From Aspidiotus rigidus (lineage: Eukaryota; Arthropoda; Insecta; Hemiptera; Diaspididae): 64,000 bases of DNA. The stretch covers positions 3,721,501 to 3,785,500 of the forward strand of contig JAVHKY010000001.1 in the NCBI GenBank assembly GCA_035079385.1, read 5' to 3'. Both the position numbers and the translations under genes were made by a program. Every line of letters starts with the position of its first letter. The first letter of the stretch is position 1. Below the pieces are notes generated by a model. The model worked only from the letters and a program-made list of their open reading frames with translations, was not told where the DNA came from and did not search any database. This document shows positions 14,601 through 22,466 of the stretch, piece after piece.

Positions 14601-17600
14601 AACAAAACCAGGATGCGATGATGGCGTGCCGGTGGCTTCTTAGTTTAAAAATGGTTGATAGCTTTGATGATAATATATTACATGGACATACCATACTGAT
14701 AAGGAGACAAAAAATCTAAGATGAGAAAAATTGAGAAGTGGCGCTTTGTTGACGTTTGTTTTGGCTGACAAAAGTAGGAGCATTTTGTCATTTCTGTTAC
14801 TTCTCAAAGTTTATTTGTTGTCTTCACGTCCTTATCAGTATGGGATGGTATATCTAGTTATAATTTTTAATCAAAGGTTGATCGATGATAGTATTGAGAC
14901 AATCAGCAGCTTATTGCAGACAGACAAATAACCTTCAAGCTAAAGTAGAAGTTTGAACCTATGTTCATTAACTTGTCAGTTCTGGGTAAGACACTATAAT
15001 GAAGCTCCATCTTGTGTATGATTTAGCACGGCTGTGGATTAAGTCTGCAGCTAAGCTGCATCTACATCATTTTTCTAAATCTTGATTACTGTATATTTAT
15101 AACACATAATGTCACTGTTTATTGATGACTTCATTTGCACCAGAAGCTCAGAATTTGAATGCAAGTGCAGCCATCAGTTGGAGACTTGATCCAAATATAA
15201 TAAACAACCCAATGTATATGATGACTATGTACATAGATACGCAACATCATTTTTAGTGCGTGCTTGTGTGAATGATGTTGCTCATGTACATTGTACCCTA
15301 CACTCATCCACTTCTGATGTTATAGTACCTGTGCACATAAGACACTATAGCTATGCACGGGTATAATGGACCATCATTTTGATTCTTAGAAAACCATCGA
15401 GCGGTGTCAATTGTGTTTGCAAAGTGCTGCAGTAGAGTTTAAAATAGGGTAACTTCTGGCCACTCTGCGGTGCTTTCTGAACATAATTGACAATGCTTGC
15501 TGGTCGTCTAAGAATCAAAATGGTGGTCCATTATACCTGTGAGTAACTATAGTGCCTTGGTGCATATAGTTTTTATATACCTTGAAAGGACCGCCACCAG
15601 AATCTCTATAAGTAAAGCTCTAGAACAATGCAAGTGAAGACATACGCCATTTTCTATTGTTCAAAAATCCTCCAAGGTACAACGCGTCTTGCATAACATT
15701 GCGGGTCAATGAAAAAACCTGCAATCTAAATCTACTACTCTGAGATGTTACGCAAGGGAGGGTTTTTGAACGATAGGAAATGGCAATGGCGTACATCTTA
15801 ACTTGTATCATTGTAGTGCTTTACTAAAAGAAATGCATCAAGTGCTGTTGTTTATTGTCGGTGTTCCCTACCACCATTGTTAAAATCAGTACTAATCCCT
15901 ATTACAAGCGCCACTATCTGATTTAAATAACAGTGTAGAGTTAGTCCCAATCCCTGCCGCTACAGTTCAATGTCCAGCAAAGTTTCCGGTATTGGTCCAG
16001 TTCGACTATTATATCGGAAAACAGTAGAGAAAATGATTTTTATTCATAAACTCATGCTCCTGACAAAATATTTAACAAGAATTAACTCGAGAATACAGAC
16101 AATTGTGAATTTCAAAAATTGTATCAAATTTCAACAGAGGATATTCTATGGACTATTCCACCTACAATAGCGTGTGTGTACTTCAATTTATAGAAAATTT
16201 TACGGGGAACAACTTTTGTTGGAAATATTTTTCATTTGAATCAAAATTTGGCGAGTTACACATCGCAAAAAACTGAAATTTTCGACGTTCCACCCCCTGA
16301 AAAGAAACAAGCGCCCACTTTGGGGCTTGGGATTTTTAATATGTTGTTTGTGGGAGGGATACTTACATTTTCTACGAAAAATCCCTATGTTCCCAGACGA
16401 TGTTTTTTTAAATGTCTTCATTGCCTGGACTATACTTTTTCTTGATTGTTCTTCATCCCTCGATTCAAATCCTCTAATAATATGACAACGTCAACAACGT
16501 TTAATCCGACACGATTACGCAATTTTTTCATATCATTTATTCTCAGCGCTTCCATCGCAATAGGAAATACTTTATCTATGTTGTTGGCCGTACGTTAAAT
16601 GAGAGAACTTGTTATGTGGCAATTCGAAATCACGAGTGAAATATCTCCCTCTGGAAAATTGCACATTCAGTAACCTCACTCAGCCCTACATACTCGTATT
16701 GATCATACTTACAGGCTGACAGGACGAATCGTTCACCAATTTTTGAGTTAAATTTAACGGATGCCATGAAGTACCCCAATTGAAGGTGATTCGGGTTATT
16801 AAGTGTTCCGGAGCGATATTGCTTGTATTTCCCAGCGAGGGTAGAACAGACGACGCGATGTAAATGCCACGTAAGCCTTCGACTTTGTGAAGGTCAGCAA
16901 AAGGAGTGTCGGATGAGCCGCTGGAAAGGTGAATAAAGAGTTATATTATACTTGGATTATCAACTGCTAGATTTATTCAGAGATAATATGTGCCTGTCAT
17001 GAATTTTTAAACATCAAAATAATTTTATAATGAAACTTTCATATGCATCGAGCTTGTACCCGGAACACGATAACTTTGCCTCGTTTTCTTATCGTACACC
17101 CACGTGATTTTTTTTCTACATTTGCGTTTACTAAAAATCAATTTTAATCCGTCCAATTTGAGAGCAAGGCCTCTTGCTGATAAAACCGACATTCTTCATT
17201 CATTTTGTAGCAACGCTCACGGTAAAATGAAGTATGTTCATTTTTTTCTACCAGAAAAACAAATCTCAAAATGACCCAGCTCCAGATCGATCTCGAAGCA
17301 TGAGCGACGCGACGGTGGGTCAAGATATAATTTCGAATAATAATAGTTCAAATAATACCCTCGTTTTTCGAATTTTTACGGCGAGTTTGATAAGCACATT
17401 CTTAGTCTTCCGCGTATCAACACGAATACGTTGTCTGAACATGAAATTCAATAGTACGTGGTCACGCGGACTTATTTTTTCTTAGACGTGATTTCAGAAG
17501 TTTCAAAAATGAATAGAGAGAATCATTCGTAGATTGGTCAACGTTACGAATCGAATCGAACCACGAAGATCCTTTCAAATGTTATCAGTAGAATCTTATC

Positions 17601-20600
17601 CGAAAGTGTTCCGGCCCTTTTCAAAGAGAATGTATATCTAACTTATGCAACAACGATATGATAATTTTGACTTATTCCACACAAGAAGGGCTCGCTTCGA
17701 ACTTCGATAATTTATAAAAGAGAATGACGATAACCGCACTTGGTAAGGTATCGTAGAACCATATAATGCGAGAGTTCGCTTTGAACTTCGATCATTGATA
17801 CAAGAAAATGACGATAAGTGTGTTTCAAAGAATTTCGTAGAACCCTATATATGTAATACTATGAAAGCTCCGGACTGAATACTTGCTTATTCAAAAGAGA
17901 ACTTGAAGATATTATTTAGATAAGCAGAATGAAATTTGGAAAATTGAACCTCAGAAAATCGTATAAAAGTCTCTTTGGGTAAAACTGATCATATGCGTTT
18001 CCTGACCTGACACGAAAAATATGAAAATGACATAAAGACTTTTACCTGATGGGTGATAACTTCCAAGTCCCATTTGGAAAATGACAGAATATGCGGTCCA
18101 TCGACAAACTGAAGTATATCTCTTCACTTGTCTCCGAGATAATGTCCGATACGTACAAATTAGTGAGTGTCTCCGCGTGATGAACTGCCACCATAACCCG
18201 ATTTTCAGTTATATCAGCGATGAAAAAATCTTTGCGCTCCAAGACTGAAGCAAATGTAGCCTTTAGGAATCGACTGCCCTTGTATTTGATGAACAGATCT
18301 TTATTCTGAAGCACAAAAAGTAATTTACACATTTTAAATTAGTATAATTATCATCTCGACTTATAAATTTGAAAATCGACTGAGGTAAATTTCATGCGTT
18401 TCTGTTTTCACTAACGACAGAGATCGATACCCATATAGGAAATTTGTGAGTGAGCGCACAGGAAGGATGCTCCGGTAGTCTAATTCTCAGCCAAAATTAC
18501 GAGTCATCCTTTTAAAATAATTTTCTACATAATGACATATTTTGAGAATCCGTCATCGATAAAATTTAGTCTATGCTTTTGCATTTTCCACTGCATCGGG
18601 CAAACAATACATTGGCACAGAATATAGACAGGTACGATTCTTGCAGTGCTTCACAATTCCAGGAAAACATTCGTTAACCAAGATATTGATCGGGGAATTC
18701 CTCCATCAGAATAGTGACCTGAAAATTCCTTCCGGGATAAAATCATGTAGACAGGGAAATAGAAATTCTCTAATCGGGGCATTAACTGGTAAATTCATTG
18801 ACCGGGGAATTTGTCAAACCCTTGAGCATGATACTGAACCGGAAATTTTTCAACAGGGATATTGACCGAGAAATTCTCTAACCCGGACATTAACCAAGAG
18901 ATTCATTGATCGGAATATTGACTGGGGAATTCCTTAATCGGAACACTGACCGGGAGATTCATTAATCAGAGTATTTTACTGCGAAATTTGTTGACCGGGC
19001 GGGTTATTAACCAAGGAATTCCTTTACCGAGATATTGAATGTGAAATTGTTCGATCAGGATATTGACCGTGCAATTCTCCAATCGGTAGACTGACTGGGA
19101 AATTTGTCAACTGGAATATTGATCAATGGATCAGAAAATTCCTTATTAACCAAGGTATCGACTGAAAAATTTCAAAACCGGGACATTGACTATGAAACTC
19201 TTTAACCAAGATACTGACTGGGACATTGACTGCGTAAAGCCTTGACCGAAATATTGAGCAAGATATTCTCTAACCGAGTCATTGACAAGGAAAATTCCTT
19301 CACCAAGATAATGACGGGTAAATGTTTTGACCACAATTCTGATCGGGAAATTCCTCAACTGGGATACTGACAGGGAAATTCCTTCATCAAGGTATTGACC
19401 AAGAAGTTCCCTAACCGGGTTTTTGCCTGAGATATTCTTTAACCGGGAGTATACCGGTAAATTCATTAACTGAGACATTGACCAGGAAATTCTATAACCG
19501 GGATATTAAGCAAAAAGTTCCTTGGACAAAATATTGACGGGTAAATTCCTCAACTGAAATACCGACAGGGAAATTCTTGAACCAAAATATCCAAGATATT
19601 GACCGAGAAGTTCCCTAACTGGGACATTAACTAGAAAATTCACTATCCAGGTCTTTGACCGAAAATTACGGAAATTTACTAACCGGGAGCACAGCGGTAT
19701 TCTTTAACTGACGTTGACCAGGAAATTCTAAGATATTGACGGGTAAATTCCTGAACCAAGATATTGATCGAGAAGTTCCCTAACCGAGACATTAACTAGG
19801 AAATTCTCGAACCGGGTCCTTCGACCGGGAAATTCTTTAAACAGGATACTGCCCGGAAAATTCAATAACCGGGGGTACATTGGTAAATACTTTAACCAAG
19901 ACATTGACCAGGAAATTCTATAACCGGGATATTGACCAAAAAATTTCTTAACCAAGACATTGACAGGGAATTAACTGGGATATTCTCCGGTGAATTTTTT
20001 AACAGGGATGTTAACTAGGAAATTCTCTAACCAAGTCTTTGACCGGAAATTATTTAACCGCGGGATACACACACGGAAATTCATTACCTGGGAGCATACC
20101 GGTTCATTCTTGAACTGAGACATTGACCAGGAAATTCTATAACCGGGATATTGACAGGTAAATTCGTTAACCAGGATACTGATTGGAAAATTCCTGAACC
20201 GAAATATCCAAGATATTGACCGAGACGTTCCCTAACTGGGACATTAACTAGGAAATTCCCTAAGCGGGATACTGGCGGGTAAATTTTTTAACTGGGTTAC
20301 TGCCTGGAAAATTCATTAACCGGGGGGGGGGGGGTACATTGGTAAATCTTTTAACCAAGACATTGACCAGAAAATTTCTTAACCAAGATATTCTCCGGTG
20401 AATTCTTCAACAAGGACATTAATCAGGAAATTCCTCGACAGGGATATTAACCCGGAAGTTAACGTAGGACAATGAAAAAATGTCTGACAAAGCCAAGTAA
20501 ATTAAAATCATATTTCATATCTTTTCATAGGCCCGAAGTAGATCTTTTTGATGGAATGATTAGCGTGCGGTCGAAAGTTGAAATTTTCAAAATCTTCTCC

Positions 20601-21437
20601 ATTAACAAGTTGACCTATGCGTAGTATACTGTTTAGGTTGACTAACTAAGAAATATACTGGGCTAAGAATATAAAGGAACCTAACATACAGTCGAGAGAC
20701 TATTTCAGGTCCATAAAGTGGGTTAAGGTCATTGGTCGATTGATATCTCCACATCTTCTTTTTTTTTTCTTCTTAACCCAGTATTGCATCAGAACGATTG
20801 ATCCCTCTCCCCTCCCTCCTGGTCTAGTACGAGCATATATAGGCTAATATAGACCAATATACAGTAGTATTATACTACCAGGCACATATCGAGGTACGGA
20901 CTCAAATCCAACATTTATGGGTGTGATTCAGATCCATACCTCAAAAAACAAAATTTTTCCAAATCTCAAGGTCACGATCGTACAGACGTACGGACGCTAA
21001 TTGCAGAATTGATGGGAGGGGTGGTCAGAGCAAAGATATGAAATATGTCATCGATGAAATAATTTGCCTAATTATGAAATCTTGGAAAGGGGACGCGGGT
21101 GGTAGAGAAAATATTTGATGAATTCCGGTAGAGTAGTAACTGAAAGTCGTACTTGCGCAGATGTGCTGTTGCCATTGTTGGTACTGTTTTTTTTGGCGAA
21201 AATATAATCTCCTTTGATCGACATCTCGATTATTGAATTCAGCAACGGCTCGGAACTAGATTTTGAAAGCAACGTGAATGGCGACTTGAGTCTTATAATG
21301 GTGGAAGAATCAACATCTTCCTCTCTCTGCACTATCAAATTTTTACGATCCGAACCATCTTCCGAGAACCATTCGAAGCTTTTCACGCGTTCTTGTAACA
21401 AAGTCCACGAAAAACCAAAATCCGTCGTCAAATACAA
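907..21437 (-). CDS. SORL1-like: Sortilin-related receptor (SORL1/LR11-like), partial, 26 exons
   Basis: Single-pass sorting receptor of the Vps10 family; in animals it moves cargo between Golgi, endosomes and the cell surface. Exons, high to low coordinate: 21437-21153, 18305-18046, 16920-16713, 12555-12370, 12292-12013, 11925-11733, 11647-11447, 11366-11192, 8349-8114, 8032-7807, 7737-7585, 7513-7327, 7251-7145, 4315-4183, 4104-3961, 3886-3747, 3659-3531, 3460-3256, 3186-2965, 2848-2703, 2632-2335, 2267-2038, 1966-1723, 1630-1532, 1419-1264, 1178-907. All have GT-AG borders and every phase matches the next exon; the sum is 5,115 nt (1,705 codons). The domain order Vps10 - 10CC - YWTD propeller - EGF - LDLa - FN3 is diagnostic of SORL1 rather than sortilin or SorCS. 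Missing: N-terminus (not found upstream in the window) and the last FN3, membrane span and tail (beyond base 1). Human SORL1 is about 2,200 residues, so roughly three quarters is here. No stop or frameshift was met, so the gene looks intact. Confidence 0.93.
2703..7251 (-). CDS. SORL1-like: SORL1-like exons: nine LDLa repeats
   Basis: Eight exons (7251-7145, 4315-4183, 4104-3961, 3886-3747, 3659-3531, 3460-3256, 3186-2965, 2848-2703) encode nine LDL-receptor class A repeats. Each has six cysteines and most keep the calcium-binding acidic end, for example [16 protein letters not shown] and [10 protein letters not shown]. The last repeat has LEEMDE in place of the usual SDE-type box, so its calcium binding may be weaker. 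Several repeats are split by introns. Human SORL1 has eleven such repeats, so two appear to be absent in this lineage or to have been lost with an exon. The exon ending at 3961 uses a donor after CACG; this, not the nearer GTAAGC at 3985, restores the first cysteine of the fourth repeat. Confidence 0.92.
4467..4640. mobile_element. hAT-like MITE with 8-bp target duplication
   Basis: Ends CAAAGGGGG... and ...CCCCATTG form imperfect inverted repeats that continue inward (GTGCCGCTGTAGGCC on one side and its complement family on the other). The flanks carry an exact 8-bp direct repeat AGTCGCCA at 4459-4466 and 4641-4648. An 8-bp duplication is the hallmark of hAT transposition. No coding capacity, so it must have been moved by a transposase made elsewhere. 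It lies in the intron between two LDLa exons of the receptor gene. Confidence 0.85.
4649..6205. other. Intron DNA, repeats and AT-rich runs
   Basis: Between the hAT-like MITE and the LINE relic I see poly(A) and GAAA runs (around 5057-5160), a dispersed repeat near 5330-5460 that resembles 63765-63900, and the unidentified frame at 5604-5936. No receptor exon is needed here: the phases of the flanking exons match directly. Confidence 0.5.
5604..5936 (+). other. Unidentified 110-residue open frame
   Basis: Open frame in the receptor intron, antisense to it. It starts with a very basic segment ([20 protein letters not shown]) holding an AT-hook-like KRGRP, then a CLLC pair, and ends with an amphipathic region. 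It may be a relic of a transposon protein or chance; I do not recognise it and no splice partners are evident. Confidence 0.25.
6206..7090 (-). mobile_element. LINE relic with RT thumb and RNase H
   Basis: In minus-strand translation an RT C-terminal segment is readable ([12 protein letters not shown] followed by [11 protein letters not shown] near 7030-6900), then, after several stops, an RNase H-like start ([10 protein letters not shown] near 6425). This order of RT thumb followed by RNase H is known from I-clade and related non-LTR elements. Stops and frameshifts show it is dead. It lies in the same orientation as the receptor gene within one intron. The clade is tentative; the ends were not found. 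Confidence 0.6.
7327..7513 (-). CDS. SORL1-like: SORL1-like exon: EGF-like module
   Basis: One exon with the cysteine pattern [12 protein letters not shown]...VCACPDE...CVCPGG typical of the EGF-like link between the YWTD propeller and the LDLa repeats. Acceptor TTTTCAG at 7514-7520 and donor GTATGT at 7326-7321; ends in phase 1. Confidence 0.9.
7585..11366 (-). CDS. SORL1-like: SORL1-like exons: YWTD beta-propeller
   Basis: Four exons (11366-11192, 8349-8114, 8032-7807, 7737-7585) encode a six-bladed LDL-receptor-type propeller. Degenerate YWTD motifs are visible: VFYAD, HLYFVD, YLFWTDW, RIYWVD and MYWDDW. The last blade ends in [10 protein letters not shown], as in SORL1. The 2.8-kb intron between the first two exons contains a hairpin repeat and a Penelope-like fragment. 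Plus-strand reading frames over 8097-8391 are shadows of the second exon. Confidence 0.92.
8981..9128. repeat. Foldback repeat (~60-bp arms)
   Basis: The segment ACAGAAACCCGGCTTAG near 9003 returns as its reverse complement near 9094-9110, and pairing continues outward to about 8981/9128 and inward past ATCAGGAG to the loop near 9051-9060. Looks like a small MITE; no target duplication found. Confidence 0.75.
9567..10340 (+). mobile_element. Penelope-like element fragment with GIY-YIG nuclease
   Basis: Open frame 9705-10337 (210 residues) covers the end of a Penelope-like reverse transcriptase ([15 protein letters not shown]) and a GIY-YIG endonuclease domain: GIYVGMT...[10 protein letters not shown] with the conserved Tyr pair, Arg and Glu-His. 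Coding similarity begins near 9630 (HKIAAFNS). It is close to the element at 31373-32879, which has the same domain order. The first part, 9567-9625, is an inverted copy of 9896-9955. 5'-truncated; antisense to the receptor gene, in the intron between YWTD exons. Confidence 0.85.
10341..11191. other. Intron DNA without recognised features
   Basis: AT-rich intron sequence between the Penelope-like fragment and the first YWTD exon. Nothing further recognised. Confidence 0.4.
11447..11925 (-). CDS. SORL1-like: SORL1-like exons: 10CC module
   Basis: Exons 11925-11733 and 11647-11447 hold the cysteine-rich 10CC region that follows and braces the Vps10 propeller. Ten cysteines can be counted across the two exons, including [10 protein letters not shown] spanning the splice and the final VPCPL. 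The splice joins TG|C in phase 2. The number of cysteines equals that of the family, supporting a folded, functional domain. Confidence 0.92.
12013..21437 (-). CDS. SORL1-like: SORL1-like exons: Vps10 beta-propeller, C-terminal part
   Basis: Five exons (21437-21153, 18305-18046, 16920-16713, 12555-12370, 12292-12013) encode the later blades of the ten-bladed Vps10 propeller. Asp-box-like motifs are visible: [10 protein letters not shown] at the start of the first exon, [10 protein letters not shown] in the fourth and YSTDMGESW in the fifth. [17 protein letters not shown] and the GDHGGI and LMTEPGE segments are close to conserved SORL1 sequence. The first exon starts in phase 0 after a TTCATAG acceptor; earlier blades must come from exons not seen here. 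Introns in this part are long (up to 3.8 kb) and filled with repeats, unlike the 60-150-bp introns further downstream. Confidence 0.92.
12965..13200. repeat. Dispersed repeat, copy 1 (inverted pair with 16190-16435)
   Basis: Carries CCCTCCCACAAACAACATAT and the segment TTTTCAGGGGG..GGAACGTCGAAAATTTCAG; the same string of motifs occurs in reverse complement at 16190-16435. About 230 bp. Non-coding, probably a MITE or SINE fragment. Confidence 0.75.
13354..13579. mobile_element. MITE with ~55-bp terminal inverted repeats
   Basis: Ends CTAGGGTACTATA / TATAGTACCCTAG continue inward as GGTATGGCAATACGCCATTT and TTAGCAGCAAAAAGAAG and their reverse complements. The flanks share GCTGT (13349-13353 and 13580-13584), or nine bases if CTAG is counted in the duplication. 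Centre is GC-rich and CG-rich. No coding capacity. Confidence 0.8.
15343..15554. repeat. Foldback element 1 (~90-bp arms)
   Basis: Starts CACTATAG and ends CTATAGTG; arms include GGTATAATGGACC and ATTTTGATTCTTAGA with their reverse complements at 15505-15536. Inner parts also pair loosely. No clear target duplication. Confidence 0.7.
15611..15825. repeat. Foldback element 2 (~65-bp arms)
   Basis: AGTAAAGC...TACGCCATT at the left returns in reverse complement at 15783-15825, with a GTTCAAAAA/TTTTTGAAC block nearer the centre. It stands 56 bp from foldback element 1 in the same intron; the two do not share their ends. Confidence 0.7.
16190..16435. repeat. Dispersed repeat, copy 2
   Basis: Reverse-complement relative of 12965-13200; includes TTTGGGGCTTGGGATTTTTA and TTGTTTGTGGGAGGGATA. 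Both copies sit in the same 4.2-kb intron, 3 kb apart and inverted, so the pre-mRNA could form a long hairpin here. Confidence 0.75.
16921..18045. other. Intron, no features seen
   Basis: Intron between two Vps10 exons. AT-rich, with two loosely similar stretches near 17690-17860 (TTCGAACTTCGATAATT-type) that may be an old tandem duplication. No gene. Confidence 0.4.
18640..20460. repeat. Degenerate minisatellite, ~28-30-bp unit
   Basis: Some sixty imperfect copies of a unit like GGGAAATTC..TTAACCGGGATATTGACC fill 1.8 kb of the intron between the first two visible Vps10 exons. Copies differ by substitutions and short gaps, so the array is old. Long open frames over it, such as 19146-19478, come from the repeat and are not genes. 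A run of ten G lies near 20324-20333. Confidence 0.9.
20461..21152. other. Intron DNA next to minisatellite
   Basis: Non-coding; includes a pyrimidine run near 20757-20775 and a stretch of TATA/AGG-CTA repeats near 20825-20890 that resembles the TAGGCCTAT-rich repeats elsewhere in the window. Confidence 0.4.
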
Positions 21438-21520
21438 CTATGAACAGAAAACAAAATATACAAGATTAGGAAGATGGTATTATCATTTGCAAGTACGTTC
21501 ATTTATCTGAAATTTTTATA

Positions 21521-21744
21521 TTATGAACATAAAAAATAGTGCAATCGGATTTCGTTCGTTTTTTCGTTCAACAGTCGAACTTCAAGAAATATTTTAAAAG
21601 AAGTTCTTCGAATTGGACCAGGACCCGGCCCGCCATCCGATTTCATCTTGCACAAATCTTCGCATGAATAACAGCACGTACAATTCGTCACATTCGAAAC
21701 GATACAAGGATACCCCAAGCCACTTTGCCCACAACGGCTAAAAA
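21521..21744 (-). other. Cysteine-rich open frame, unassigned
   Basis: Minus-strand frame about 65-70 residues long after a possible TTTTTTAG acceptor at about 21740. It has eight cysteines in a short space, with the core NCTCCYSCEDLCK, followed by a GGPGPGPI stretch. No signal peptide is visible in this exon. It ends 84 nt before the receptor exon at 21437 and does not match any Vps10 sequence, so it is not a receptor exon. It could be the last exon of a small cysteine-rich secreted peptide or a chance frame. Confidence 0.25.
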
Positions 21745-22451
21745 ATCTACAGATAAAATGGCCTGCACCAATATGTCAGAGACGGGTCCATAGTTTTCCA
21801 CTGCATCCACAATATAGTCTCTACAATCACAGTTGAGTTGATGGCTTATTTGTCTGCTCTCGTCTACGCGAAACATCCCTGCTCATCACAGACTCCCTCT
21901 CTTCATTTACCCTCCCACGAATCCCCACGAAAAAGAACTCACCTCACGCTGCATATCCTCAACTTAATCATATTCATTTGGATCCTCGGCTACGTTGACC
22001 TACCCGAATATGACGTTGCAGTCCAAGCAGCTCTTTAATTTACATATTTGGAAAAACCAAATCTCGAAACAAAATCCTTTTTATCAAACAAACTTCTACG
22101 CATTGCCCAATCTTCTTTAGGAACTGCTTACTCGGTTCCATACACGTATCAACCATTTACTTTTAAACAAACTCAGACTTTTGTAACATAGGTACTTCCA
22201 CTGAACTGCCCTAACAGTCGCGATCACATATTCTCCTGTTCCGAAATTCCATCCTTTCGTTCTGTATTATGTCATTCCTTCTCTTTTGTTTGATGGTAAT
22301 CCAAACGCATCACAGTGATGAAATCTTACAGACTTTGACAAAGACGAACAGAAGAGAAAAAACAATATTTTAATAGAAGATAAAAGATGACGTAAATTCC
22401 TTAAGATGAGCGAACCCGAACACAAAGGATGATACTTTTTTTTATCAATTT
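21745..22451. other. Non-coding stretch left of the LINE
   Basis: No recognised gene. Short frames on both strands are not supported by family similarity. Confidence 0.4.
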
Positions 22452-22466
22452 TCTTCTGATCATATA

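Noticed and set aside
19146..19955. Long minus-strand open frames over the minisatellite
   Set aside because: They follow the repeat period (repeated LGQYL/GIS-type words) and come from the array itself.
18640..20460. CRISPR-like array of short repeats
   Set aside because: Units adjoin without unique spacers and are degenerate; the setting is a eukaryotic intron. It is a minisatellite.
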